In this document: piece by piece, positions 7,221 to 15,548 of the stretch
How the letters are laid out: each line of letters opens with the position of its first letter
How positions within the stretch are numbered: position 1 is the first letter of the stretch
Source: Tectiglobus sp965247245
GTDB taxonomy: Bacteria > Pseudomonadota > Alphaproteobacteria > Rhizobiales > Hyphomicrobiaceae
Length of the DNA stretch: 64,000 nt
Assembly (NCBI GenBank): GCA_965247245.1
Contig: CBDFGV010000003.1
Span: forward strand, 2,542,001-2,606,000
Direction of reading: 5' to 3'
Position numbers and translations under genes: made by a program
The notes under the pieces: model-generated
The model's database searches: none
What the model was told of the DNA's origin: nothing
Seen by the model: only the letters and a program-made list of their open reading frames with translations

Positions 7221-8717
7221 CTAGCTTTTCTGTTCCCGCTTCTCACCAGACGAAAACAAGCTGAACAGCATCGGCCCGCACAATCCAAGCACCGCGAGCA
7301 CCAGGAAAAATGCCGCGAGCGGTTGAGTCAGGATCAGCCACCACTGGCCATCGAACATCTTCAGGGAGTTCTGCAGATTGGTCTCAACCATCTCACCCAG
7401 AATGAGGCCGATGGCCACTGGTGCAACGGCAAAGCCGAAGCGTCGCATGAAGTAGCCAATAACGCCGAAGATCAGGACGATCCACACATCAAGCAGCGAT
7501 TGATTCAACGCGTAAGCACCGATGACAGAGAGCGCAAAGACGATCGGCCAGAGGATCGGTGTTGGCACGAGTGATACGCGCGCGAACAGCCGGGCAGCAT
7601 AGAGGCCCAGGAAGAGGAACATAACATTGGCCACCAGCATGGCGCCGAAGATCGCATAGACTTTGCCGACCTGCTCAGTGAAGAGGTAGGGACCAGGCCG
7701 CAAACCATGCACGAGCAGACCGACCAGGATCACGGCAGTCGTGCCGCTACCTGGAATGCCAAGCACCATGGTCGGCACCATCGCACCACCGGTGGCGGCA
7801 TTGTTGGCAGCCTCAGCGCCGGCAATTCCTTCGACTGCGCCTTTGCCAAATTCCTCCTTGTTCTTGGACCAGCGCCGCGCTTCAGAATAGCCAATCATCG
7901 AAGCAACGGTCGCCCCTTCCGCCGGCAACACACCGATGAACGTTCCAATCCCGCACGAACGCAGGATTGTTTTCCAAATCTTCTTGTAGTCCGCCATCGT
8001 CGGCAGCTGCACCGCCTTCATCGCGATTTGCTCAACGATCAAGTTGAGGCGTGTCGACTGCACCAGCAATTCCGACATGGCGAACAGGCCGATCATCACT
8101 GGAACAAAGTGCAGGCCTTCGTAGAGATCGTAATTGCCGAACATAAACCGTTCGATGCTGGTCGACTTGTCGGCGCCAATCGTCGCCAGCCAAACGCCGA
8201 AGAGACCGCCGATCAGGTTCTTGACCGCTCCACCCGCCGAAATGCTCGCAAGCATCGACAAACCAAACAGCGTCAGAGCGAAGTACTCCGGCGGCCGGAA
8301 TTCATAGGCAACACGCGCCAGTAGCGGCGCTGCAACGCAAAGCACGATGACCGAGAAAATGCCGCCGATCGTACTGGAGACCACGGCAATGCCAAGCGCC
8401 CGACCAGCCTCGCCGCGCTGCGCCATCGGGTAGCCATCCAGGCAGGTCGCGGCTGCCGCCGACGTCCCCGGCGTGTTGATCAGGATCGCCGTGATAGAGC
8501 CGGCAAAAGTTGCTGAGACGTAGATCGTCGAGAGCACGGCAATTGCGTGCACCGGATCCATCGTCAGAGTGAATGGCAGAAGCAGCGCCGCGCCCGTCGT
8601 TGCGCCAAGCCCCGGCAGCGCGCCAATGATGACACCGATAATGGTTGTCAGCAAAATCAGCAGGAGCAGATACGGGTCGGTCATCACCGACGCCATGGCG
8701 GCGATCGCTTCGGTCAC
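7221..8717 (-). CDS. tctA: Tripartite tricarboxylate transporter, large membrane subunit TctA
   Basis: This 498-residue protein is the main transport subunit of a TctABC solute carrier, which imports carboxylates with an ion gradient and a periplasmic receptor. It has about 11-12 hydrophobic segments and the family signature stretch GALPGLGATTGAALLLPF near residues 33-50, with a matching GIPGSGTTAVIL in the second half. It starts with GTG at 8717, six bases after the tctB stop, and is the last gene of the transporter operon. Confidence 0.95.
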   Translation of the reverse strand: MTEAIAAMASVMTDPYLLLLILLTTIIGVIIGALPGLGATTGAALLLPFTLTMDPVHAIAVLSTIYVSATFAGSITAILINTPGTSAAAATCLDGYPMAQRGEAGRALGIAVVSSTIGGIFSVIVLCVAAPLLARVAYEFRPPEYFALTLFGLSMLASISAGGAVKNLIGGLFGVWLATIGADKSTSIERFMFGNYDLYEGLHFVPVMIGLFAMSELLVQSTRLNLIVEQIAMKAVQLPTMADYKKIWKTILRSCGIGTFIGVLPAEGATVASMIGYSEARRWSKNKEEFGKGAVEGIAGAEAANNAATGGAMVPTMVLGIPGSGTTAVILVGLLVHGLRPGPYLFTEQVGKVYAIFGAMLVANVMFLFLGLYAARLFARVSLVPTPILWPIVFALSVIGAYALNQSLLDVWIVLIFGVIGYFMRRFGFAVAPVAIGLILGEMVETNLQNSLKMFDGQWWLILTQPLAAFFLVLAVLGLCGPMLFSLFSSGEKREQKS

Positions 8718-8723
8718 TATCGG

Positions 8724-9233
8724 TTATCCGTAGTAGAGTTCAGTGAGAATGCCGCGTGGAAAGCGGATCTTGAGTACGAGATCGAACAAGAAAAAGATCG
8801 TGACCGGCGTAACAATCGCCACCATCGCAGCCAGCCAATAGCGCCGTTCACCCCAGACGAGGCACATCACGAAGATGACCACCATCAGTCCCACGAACAT
8901 GTCGACGTAAGTCGTCAATCCGTAGAACACGATCATCAGCAACATCGTGATCCAGGTTTGTGGCATTTGACGCGGATGTGGCATCCGGCTGCCGTTGGCG
9001 AGCTGATAGATGAGGATGGCGTTGAGAAATGCAATCAGTCCCATCAGGAAGATGGGAAAAGATCGCGGCTGCATCGCCTCACCGATAACGATCGCGGGTG
9101 CCGTATCGAGATTGAGCGCAAAGTAAGTCACGACCCCGCAAAACGCGAAGATCACGAGCGGCACTAACCAGTCGCTAAACGTGCGGGACTGCCGCGAGGC
9201 GGCAGTCCCTTCTGTGTCGAACTCGGAGTCCAT
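8724..9233 (-). CDS. tctB: Tripartite tricarboxylate transporter, small membrane subunit TctB
   Basis: This 169-residue inner-membrane protein has four hydrophobic segments and the PRSFP motif after the second, which is usual for TctB. It lies between tctC and tctA with gaps of ten and six bases and is the small subunit of the same carrier. The charged first 25 residues are cytoplasmic. Confidence 0.9.
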   Translation of the reverse strand: MDSEFDTEGTAASRQSRTFSDWLVPLVIFAFCGVVTYFALNLDTAPAIVIGEAMQPRSFPIFLMGLIAFLNAILIYQLANGSRMPHPRQMPQTWITMLLMIVFYGLTTYVDMFVGLMVVIFVMCLVWGERRYWLAAMVAIVTPVTIFFLFDLVLKIRFPRGILTELYYG

Positions 9234-9243
9234 CGGGTTCCGC

Positions 9244-10203
9244 TTACTTCAAGCCCATTTCCTTGATGGCAGGCTCGAACTCCTTGATCATTGATTTGAT
9301 CTGGGCACCCCAGGCCTTTGAGTCAGCTGGCGATGTGCTGTCGAGACCGGAAGCTTCGAGGTAGGCCTGGTAGACCTTGTGCTTCATCGCCTTCATCAGG
9401 CCCTTCTCAAGTGCAGCAACCTTGGTGCCGTCTGTCTTCGCATGCGTGACAAAACCACGAACCGTCGACAAGACAACATCAATACCAAGTTCCTTACCGG
9501 TCTTTGCCTTTGGAATTGGCTTCATGCGGTCAGTACCAAGAACGATGAGTGGGCAGATATCACCTGTTTCGACCTGGGCTGCTGCCTCAGACAGGTTCAG
9601 CGTGCCAACATCAACAGCACCAGCAACCAGCTGCGTCGCCACTTCACCGCCGCCCTTGAAAGGAACGATAGTCGGCTGCATCAAACCACCCTTCTTGGCG
9701 AAGATGTAAGCCGTGATGTGGTCGATACCACCAACGTTCGTTGTGCCGAACTTAAGCTTCTCTTTCTTCATGCCGGCAATCAGCTCTTCGCCGGTCTTGT
9801 ATTTGCTCTTCTTGCAGTTGACCATGAGGATTTGAGGATCGTTGGTACCGCGTGCAATCGGCGCCATCTCATCGACCTTCAGATTGGTCTTGCCTTTCGC
9901 CATGGTAATGGCATGTCCGATCGTGAACGTCATGATCGTATGGCCATCCGCCGGACGACCCTTGAAGTAGTTCATCGCCGCAGCACCGTTACCGCCACGC
10001 TTGTTGACAACGACCATGTCCGTCTTCAGCACGCGGCGCGCGCGCAACATCATCATGCGTGAGTTGACGTCAGTACCACCGCCGGCACCGGCGTGTGTAA
10101 TCACTTCAACGGTCTTCGATGGAAACTTGTCCTGTGCCACCGCGGTCACTGCGACCGCCGAAACACCGGCAACCAGTGCCACACCAAACTTTGTCAGTTT
10201 CAT
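9244..10203 (-). CDS. tctC: Tripartite tricarboxylate transporter, periplasmic substrate-binding protein (TctC/Bug family)
   Basis: The Bug-type receptor binds a carboxylate in the periplasm and hands it to TctAB. The protein of 319 residues begins MKLTKFGVALVAG, a clear signal peptide, followed by the mature domain starting KFPSKTVEVITHAGAGGGTD, the family's usual first strand and glycine-rich ligand loop. I chose the ATG at 10203 because GGGAGG precedes it at normal spacing; an upstream ATG would add nine basic residues. A hairpin (GGCTGG 10232-10237 with CCAGCC 10249-10254) sits between the isomerase gene and this one and may raise the relative level of receptor mRNA. The ligand is unknown. 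Confidence 0.93.
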   Translation of the reverse strand: MKLTKFGVALVAGVSAVAVTAVAQDKFPSKTVEVITHAGAGGGTDVNSRMMMLRARRVLKTDMVVVNKRGGNGAAAMNYFKGRPADGHTIMTFTIGHAITMAKGKTNLKVDEMAPIARGTNDPQILMVNCKKSKYKTGEELIAGMKKEKLKFGTTNVGGIDHITAYIFAKKGGLMQPTIVPFKGGGEVATQLVAGAVDVGTLNLSEAAAQVETGDICPLIVLGTDRMKPIPKAKTGKELGIDVVLSTVRGFVTHAKTDGTKVAALEKGLMKAMKHKVYQAYLEASGLDSTSPADSKAWGAQIKSMIKEFEPAIKEMGLK

Positions 10204-10272
10204 TTTTTTCCTCCCAGTTTTGCCTATCATCGGCTGGCTTTGGATTAACCAGCCAGGCGCCTTTGATCGGGC

Positions 10273-11103
10273 CTACGCTCCGGCAACACCGGCTTCGCGT
10301 GCCCGCTCAACCAAATAATCCCTTCCTTCCAGCATCTGTTCGACAGTGCCCCAGCCGCACATGTAGTGCCCTTTGAAGCCGGCACCTTCGATCCGCTTGA
10401 ACATGTCCACGAAGTCCACAGTGCCTGTTCCAGGGTGCATGTGGAGTTCGTATTCTCCGTTGTTATCCGCAACGCGGATCTCGTCACATCGTTCCATCCC
10501 CATGCCATCAACGAAACCGGCGATGCCAATGGGATCGTAGTGTGCGTGATTGATTGTGAATGCCCATTTGAGTTTCGGCGACTGAATCTGGTCGAAGTAC
10601 CAGATCGTCTCTTCCAGATTGTCGGGAAGATAATGAACTTCGGCAAGTTCCGGCTCGCTGTTGAGGTTTTCAAGCTGCAGCAGGACATCCTTCTCTTCGG
10701 CATAGGCGACGATCCGCTTCAGTCGGTCGACACTCGCCTGTTTGCGGATCGCCTTGCACGACGTGAAGTGATAGCCGCCATGCACAACGATCCACTCAGC
10801 CTTCAGCTTCACAGCCAAATCAATATAGGCTTTTAGGTACTGATCGGTTGCATCGCGCAGGAAGGGAGAAATCTCAGCAACGTTCACGCCTGACAGGGTA
10901 TGCAGACCAAGATGGATATTGTTGGCTTCGCAAGCTTCGCGCACGGCTGCACAACGGGCATCGTCGAAGCTCTCCATCGCATTCGGCGCAATGTCGGTTT
11001 GCACATCAATATAGCGAACGTCATTCTCGGCAGCGAGCCTGATCCCCTCTTCGACGGGAACCCGACGCGCCAAGTCAATACCGATCCGATCGCGAAACGA
11101 CAT
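10273..11103 (-). CDS. Sugar phosphate isomerase/epimerase family (xylose isomerase-like TIM barrel)
   Basis: This 276-residue AP-endonuclease-2/xylose isomerase-type TIM barrel probably binds a divalent metal and acts on a sugar-acid or related polyol. Motifs include IVVHGGYH, LQLENLN with a likely metal-ligand Glu, TINHAHYDP and HMHPGTGTVDF. Its ATG shares one base with the PdxA stop (TGATG), so the two are co-translated and probably belong to one pathway. A longer reading of the frame would overlap pdxA extensively and is not supported. The exact reaction is not known. Confidence 0.85.
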   Translation of the reverse strand: MSFRDRIGIDLARRVPVEEGIRLAAENDVRYIDVQTDIAPNAMESFDDARCAAVREACEANNIHLGLHTLSGVNVAEISPFLRDATDQYLKAYIDLAVKLKAEWIVVHGGYHFTSCKAIRKQASVDRLKRIVAYAEEKDVLLQLENLNSEPELAEVHYLPDNLEETIWYFDQIQSPKLKWAFTINHAHYDPIGIAGFVDGMGMERCDEIRVADNNGEYELHMHPGTGTVDFVDMFKRIEGAGFKGHYMCGWGTVEQMLEGRDYLVERAREAGVAGA

Positions 11104-12146
11104 CACCCGGCCATCCTCGTTTCCGCGCCAGTTGCAACATTCTTGCTTGCCAGTGACGCCATCCGCGAACCGAGCATAATAGCGTTCCTGCTGGCACCCA
11201 GGTTCGCCATTCCTTTGCCGGCAATGTCGTACGCCGTTCCATGCGCAGGTGTGCAAACTGGGAAGGGATACCCGCCGAGCAGCGTGACGCCTTTGTCGAA
11301 GCCGATCAGCTTCATCGCGATCTGCCCCTGGTCGTGATACATGGTCAGCACCGCATCGAACTGTCCATTACGTGCCCGCACAAAGACTGTGTCTGACGGA
11401 TAAGGCCCATCGCAACCAAGTCCACGGCGCTTGCCTTCTTCAACAGCCGGCCCAATGACGTCAATTTCTTCACGCCCGAAGTTACCATTGTCACCGGCAT
11501 GGGGATTAAGCGCAGCAACGCCAATTCGTGGGCTCTCCACACCAGACGCGACCAGCGATTGATGGGTCAACTCGATATTTTCGAGAATGATGTCCTCGGT
11601 GATCAGTCCAGCCACTTCGGAGAGCGGCACATGTGATGTCACACGAGCATTCCAAAGCCCATCGAGGATATTGAACTCGCTCGCCTTGCCGTCGAATGAC
11701 AGGATCTCCGACATGTAGACGATTTCGTCTTCGTAGGACGGATGCGCCAATCGCATGGCAGCCTTATTGAAGGGCGTAAAGCAAACCGCACCGACATGGC
11801 CCTTGCGACCGAGTTCGACAGCCGTGTTGAAGTTCGTCAGCGCGGATTGGCCACCGGCGAGTGAGATCTCACCAAGCGTCACGTCCGCTGGATCAAGATG
11901 TTCCAGGTCCCAGAACACCGTGCCATCGGCGGCCAGGGCCTCGTCCTCAGATTTCACGACCGGCAAATCGAGCTGCACTTTGGCATGGCTCTCGCCCAGC
12001 GCCAGCACGCGTCGGTCACCGATAACAATGAGCTTTGCTGCGCCGGCGACGTCTTCATCGGCCAAGAGGCCAGCAGTGAGTTCAGGGCTAATCCCACACG
12101 GATCACCCATGGCTAATGCTAGTCTCGGAGCCTCATGACCGCTCAT
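11103..12146 (-). CDS. PdxA-family NAD-dependent dehydrogenase (PdxA2-like, catabolic)
   Basis: PdxA proteins oxidise a phosphorylated hydroxy acid and decarboxylate it; PdxA itself works in vitamin B6 synthesis, while PdxA2 relatives act on D-threonate or D-erythronate 4-phosphate. This 347-residue protein has MGDPCGISPE at the N-terminus and three candidate metal-binding histidines, in SHVPLSE, NPHAGDNG and MYHDQGQ. Location in an operon with a carboxylate carrier, an isomerase and a GntR regulator points to a catabolic PdxA2-type enzyme. No DUF1537 kinase, the usual PdxA2 partner, is in the window, so the substrate stays open. Confidence 0.85.
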   Translation of the reverse strand: MSGHEAPRLALAMGDPCGISPELTAGLLADEDVAGAAKLIVIGDRRVLALGESHAKVQLDLPVVKSEDEALAADGTVFWDLEHLDPADVTLGEISLAGGQSALTNFNTAVELGRKGHVGAVCFTPFNKAAMRLAHPSYEDEIVYMSEILSFDGKASEFNILDGLWNARVTSHVPLSEVAGLITEDIILENIELTHQSLVASGVESPRIGVAALNPHAGDNGNFGREEIDVIGPAVEEGKRRGLGCDGPYPSDTVFVRARNGQFDAVLTMYHDQGQIAMKLIGFDKGVTLLGGYPFPVCTPAHGTAYDIAGKGMANLGASRNAIMLGSRMASLASKNVATGAETRMAG

Positions 12147-12194
12147 CTTCCCTCCACAAATCCCGAAACGTCATTGAAATGGTCAAACACTGCT

Positions 12195-12216
12195 TACATA
12201 CTGCATACAGTATGTA
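12195..12216. promoter_or_regulatory. Perfect palindrome, likely operator of the GntR regulator
   Basis: TACATACTG (12195-12203) and CAGTATGTA (12208-12216) form a perfect inverted repeat around CATA. It lies between the divergent pdxA and gntR genes, about 50 bases before the pdxA start. GntR/FCD regulators bind short AT-rich palindromes of this kind, so it is probably the operator for the catabolic operon and for autoregulation. Confidence 0.6.
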
Positions 12217-12353
12217 GTACACTTTCGGATGTATGAGCAAGCAGGATGCAACACGGTGCCGGCAATTTGGGTATTCCGATTGTCAGGTCGGCAGGAAATA
12301 AGCTACGCAGGCACCGCCCACCGCCACTGGAAGGACACTAGAAAGCACGCGAA

Positions 12354-13061
12354 ATGACTGATCTCGGTTTGCGCGATACCCCCCTGTTGGGCGGCGCCAT
12401 TCAGCGCCGAACGCTGCATGATGAGGTCGTCGACCGCATGCGCGACATGATCATCGAAGGAGATCTCCGCGCCGGTGAGAGGATCAACGAGACAGAACTC
12501 TGCCGCCAGCTCGGCGTGTCCCGTACGCCCGTTCGCGAGGCCGTCAAGACACTGGCCAGCGAGGGATTGATCGCCGCGGTGCGCAACAAGGGTGCCATCG
12601 TCAATCGGCTCGGTGCCGACGAAATCCTGCAAATGCTTGAAGCTGCCGCAATGATCGAAACCCATGCAGCGCGCGTCGGGGTCAACCGCGCCAGTGACCA
12701 GGAGATCGCCGCGATCGCCAAGCTGCACGACGACATGCGCACGTTGTATGAGGCGCGCGATCGTCTGCCCTATTACAAGCTCAACCAGGCCATTCACACG
12801 GCGATCGTCGCACTGGCTCACAATGAAACGCTGAGTGCGATGCATGAAAGCCTACAAAAACGATTGCGCCGTATCCGCTACGTCGGAAACGAGAAACCGA
12901 CATCTTGGTCTGGCGCCATGCGCGAGCACGAGATGATGATGAGTGCCCTTACCACGCGCGATGGCAAGAGCCTCGCAGCAGCCATCAGCGAACACTTCGA
13001 CAAAACAAATGAGCGCATCGTCCAGTATTTGAAGGCCGCGGCAACAGAAGGTGACACCTGA
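12354..13061 (+). CDS. GntR-family transcriptional regulator, FCD subfamily
   Basis: The 235-residue protein has an N-terminal winged helix (about residues 20-90) with the GntR signature INETELCRQLGVSRTPVREAV, and an all-helical FCD effector domain (about 100-225) with the metal-site histidines expected for that fold (for example in LNQAIHTAIV and the late REHEMMMSAL). FCD regulators usually respond to a carboxylic acid. It is divergent from the PdxA/TctABC operon and most likely controls it through the palindrome at 12195-12216. Confidence 0.92.
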   Translation: MTDLGLRDTPLLGGAIQRRTLHDEVVDRMRDMIIEGDLRAGERINETELCRQLGVSRTPVREAVKTLASEGLIAAVRNKGAIVNRLGADEILQMLEAAAMIETHAARVGVNRASDQEIAAIAKLHDDMRTLYEARDRLPYYKLNQAIHTAIVALAHNETLSAMHESLQKRLRRIRYVGNEKPTSWSGAMREHEMMMSALTTRDGKSLAAAISEHFDKTNERIVQYLKAAATEGDT

Positions 13062-13117
13062 TCAACGCAGAACCACACTCCTGACGACCAACCCATGCGA
13101 AACACCGAGATCACCAA

Positions 13118-13405
13118 ATGGAGCTATTGATCCTCCTCATTGTGACGATGCTGGTTGAGCCAGTTCGTTTCTTTGTCACCGCAGGGCTCGTGTTTGCCTG
13201 GCGCACGCTTATAACCAACCCACTTTCGCTGATCACACTGACAGCCGCCGGCAGTGCCATCATTATGGCCATTCTGTTTTCAATCTCTCAGGGCACCTTC
13301 AGTGAGACCCAGTTCGCGCTTAGGTTGATCACCGGCATGGTTGCAGGTGGAATTCATGCAATGATCGTTTGGTGGTTGTTGCGGGTCTTTGGCTACATCA
13401 CCTGA
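13118..13405 (+). CDS. Small three-helix membrane protein, unknown
   Basis: This is a 95-residue protein that I do not recognise. It is almost entirely hydrophobic, with three likely membrane segments (about 3-25, 38-56 and 68-90), and little else. It follows gntR by 56 bases on the same strand and could be co-transcribed with it. Codon use is like that of its neighbours. Confidence 0.6.
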   Translation: MELLILLIVTMLVEPVRFFVTAGLVFAWRTLITNPLSLITLTAAGSAIIMAILFSISQGTFSETQFALRLITGMVAGGIHAMIVWWLLRVFGYIT

Positions 13406-13653
13406 ACGCCCAAGGGGCCGTCGGATTCGCTTCGCGCATACAAAGGGCCATTGCATCGAATTCTACGCTGCGTCTTTGACGCGTTGGCCTCGTTCATGGA
13501 ACTGTCATATGCTGACTTTGTCGCGGTGGAGGGCCGCGTCCGCCCACTTGTCCCAGAACACGGAAACATAAAGACAATGTGAGTGTAATGCTATCGCCGT
13601 GCATGATAACGAAGGCGTTCGGGGAACGGCACACCAGCAGGAAAGATCCATAC

Positions 13654-14640
13654 GTGAACATTGAGTTCAGGGCTCCTAAAGCCCAGCACACACTCGGAAA
13701 ATTTGAAGATCCGAGCTGGACGGCAACGGGCGAAAAACGCGCCGAAGTCAGCCTCCAGAGCTTAGAGACGCTGTGGATCAATACCGGTACGCTGTGCAAC
13801 ATCGCATGCGTGAACTGTTACATCGAATCCAGCCCGTCGAATGATCGTCTCGAGTACATCACGGGGCAGGAAGTTCATGAGCTACTGAACGAAGCACGCA
13901 CACTTGGCATCGGCACGCGCGAAATCGCCTTCACTGGTGGCGAACCGTTCATGAATCCAGATTTCATTCCAATGCTGGAAGACGCTCTTAGCCAGGGCTT
14001 TTCGGTGCTGGTTCTGACCAATGCAATGCAGCCGATGCAGCGCCCGAAGATAAAAAAGGAACTCCTGCGCCTTAACGAGCTCTATGGCGCCGCCATGACG
14101 TTGCGTATCAGCTTGGACCACCACTCCAAAGTGCTGCATGAAAGCGAGCGTGGACCCAAGACTTGGGAAAAGGCACTCGCAGGACTGGATTGGCTTGCTG
14201 AGAACAAGTTCTCGTTGGCCATCGCAGGACGCACATGTTGGGACGAGACTGACAAGGATTCCCGTGACGGTTATCGCGCTCTCATCGCAGCGCATAGTTG
14301 GCCGATCGATCCGGACGATCATCAACGGCTGATGTTGCTACCGGAAATGGACGGCAAGCATGATGTTCCAGAAATCACGACCGCCTGCTGGGATATTCTA
14401 GGCAAGAGCCCCGCCGACCAGATGTGTGCAACCAGCCGCATGGTGGTCAAACGCAAGGGCGCGTCTGCACCCGCCATCGTGCCATGCACATTGCTTCCCT
14501 ACGACGAAGCTTTCGAGATGGGTTCCACACTCGCACAATCGCTGGAAGTGGATGGCGGAATGTTCGCCAAAGGTGCAGTGAAACTCTGCCACTCTCACTG
14601 TGCAAAGTTCTGCGTCCTCGGCGGTGGCAGCTGCTCCTAG
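13654..14640 (+). CDS. Radical SAM protein with a C-terminal cysteine cluster
   Basis: Radical SAM enzymes use a 4Fe-4S cluster and S-adenosylmethionine to start radical chemistry. The cluster motif is CNIACVNC (Cys 48, 52 and 55 from the start used here), followed by the FTGGEPFMNPDF motif that binds SAM. The end holds CX3CX3CX6C (from CHSHC to the last residues), which may bind a second cluster. I prefer the GTG at 13654, giving 328 residues, because AGGAAAG precedes it; an in-frame ATG at 13579 would add 25 residues. No substrate peptide or partner gene is visible nearby, so the reaction is unknown. Confidence 0.8.
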   Translation: MNIEFRAPKAQHTLGKFEDPSWTATGEKRAEVSLQSLETLWINTGTLCNIACVNCYIESSPSNDRLEYITGQEVHELLNEARTLGIGTREIAFTGGEPFMNPDFIPMLEDALSQGFSVLVLTNAMQPMQRPKIKKELLRLNELYGAAMTLRISLDHHSKVLHESERGPKTWEKALAGLDWLAENKFSLAIAGRTCWDETDKDSRDGYRALIAAHSWPIDPDDHQRLMLLPEMDGKHDVPEITTACWDILGKSPADQMCATSRMVVKRKGASAPAIVPCTLLPYDEAFEMGSTLAQSLEVDGGMFAKGAVKLCHSHCAKFCVLGGGSCS

Positions 14641-14780
14641 AGCAAGATCGTTCCGTATAGAATGACCGTTCCAATTGCTCACGTTATCGGCCGGAACGTG
14701 AGTCTTGCTCTACTCAACAAGTTTAGAGACCGATTTACGTTTCAGATGGACGCGTCAAACACTTCCATCTGAAACGATCG
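14638..14780. repeat. Two adjacent palindromic repeats after the radical SAM gene
   Basis: The first palindrome starts in the stop codon: TAGAGCAAGA (14638-14647) pairs with TCTTGCTCTA (14703-14712), and the inner GTTCCG/CGGAAC also pairs. The second is a perfect 13-bp inverted repeat, CGTTTCAGATGGA (14738-14750) and TCCATCTGAAACG (14764-14776), extended by CGAT (14731-14734) and ATCG (14777-14780). This resembles the dispersed palindromic elements of rhizobial genomes that begin AGAGCA. It separates convergent genes and could also terminate transcription. Confidence 0.65.
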
Positions 14781-14821
14781 GACTCTAATCCGAAGCAGCT
14801 GCACTGGTAGGACTTGTCGAC

Positions 14822-15226
14822 TTAGTTCTTGTTGACGAGCGCGTCCCGGATTTCCTTCAAATAGGTCTCAGAAGCAGGCGGCTCCGGTGGTGCAGCTGGC
14901 GCCTCTTCTTCTTCCTTACGCAACGAGTTGATCACTTTAACTAGGAGGAAGACAGCCCAGGCAACGATCAGAAAGCTGATAATATTATTAATGAACGTGC
15001 CGACATTCATCGTAACGGCATCTTTGGCCCCCAATGTGCCTTTCAGCAGTATTTTTATTTGGCTAAAATCAACGCCACCCATCGCCAATCCAATCGGCGG
15101 CATAATGATGTCTTTGACCAGTGATTGAACAATCGTGCCAAAGGCACCGCCGATAATAATACCAACGGCCATGTCGACCATGTTGCCTTTGACGGCAAAC
15201 TCCTTGAATTCACTAATTATTCCCAT
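14822..15226 (-). CDS. mscL: Large-conductance mechanosensitive channel MscL
   Basis: MscL opens on membrane tension and releases solutes after osmotic downshock. The 134-residue protein has the family N-terminus MGIISEFKEFAVKGNMVDMAVGI... with two membrane segments (about 15-45 and 70-95) and a C-terminal charged helix after an EEEEAPAAPP linker. I use the ATG at 15226, preceded by AGGAGAG; an upstream start would add 33 residues not found in the family. Confidence 0.95.
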   Translation of the reverse strand: MGIISEFKEFAVKGNMVDMAVGIIIGGAFGTIVQSLVKDIIMPPIGLAMGGVDFSQIKILLKGTLGAKDAVTMNVGTFINNIISFLIVAWAVFLLVKVINSLRKEEEEAPAAPPEPPASETYLKEIRDALVNKN

Positions 15227-15548
15227 TGCGCGCTCTCCTCTAAGCTTAACGCATGACGCCGTCTCAACCCCTCTGTGATCCGAATCAGGTTCGACCGGAA
15301 GCACCTTGCGCACGATGATTGCCAAAGCAACGATGAAAGTGCCAGACGAAAGGCACGCTTGTTGAAAGAAACTGTTTTCTACGCGCGTGAGAAATTATAG
15401 TTCCAATCCAAATGCTGAAAATGAGCCGATAAGTTTTGGCTTGCCTCCGTAACCAGCCTGGCGATACTGGTTCATCGACACAGCACAGGCACTTAGCTAT
15501 TGAAGTCATTAGCAAAACCGCCTCTCAGACGATGATACAGCAGCCAAT

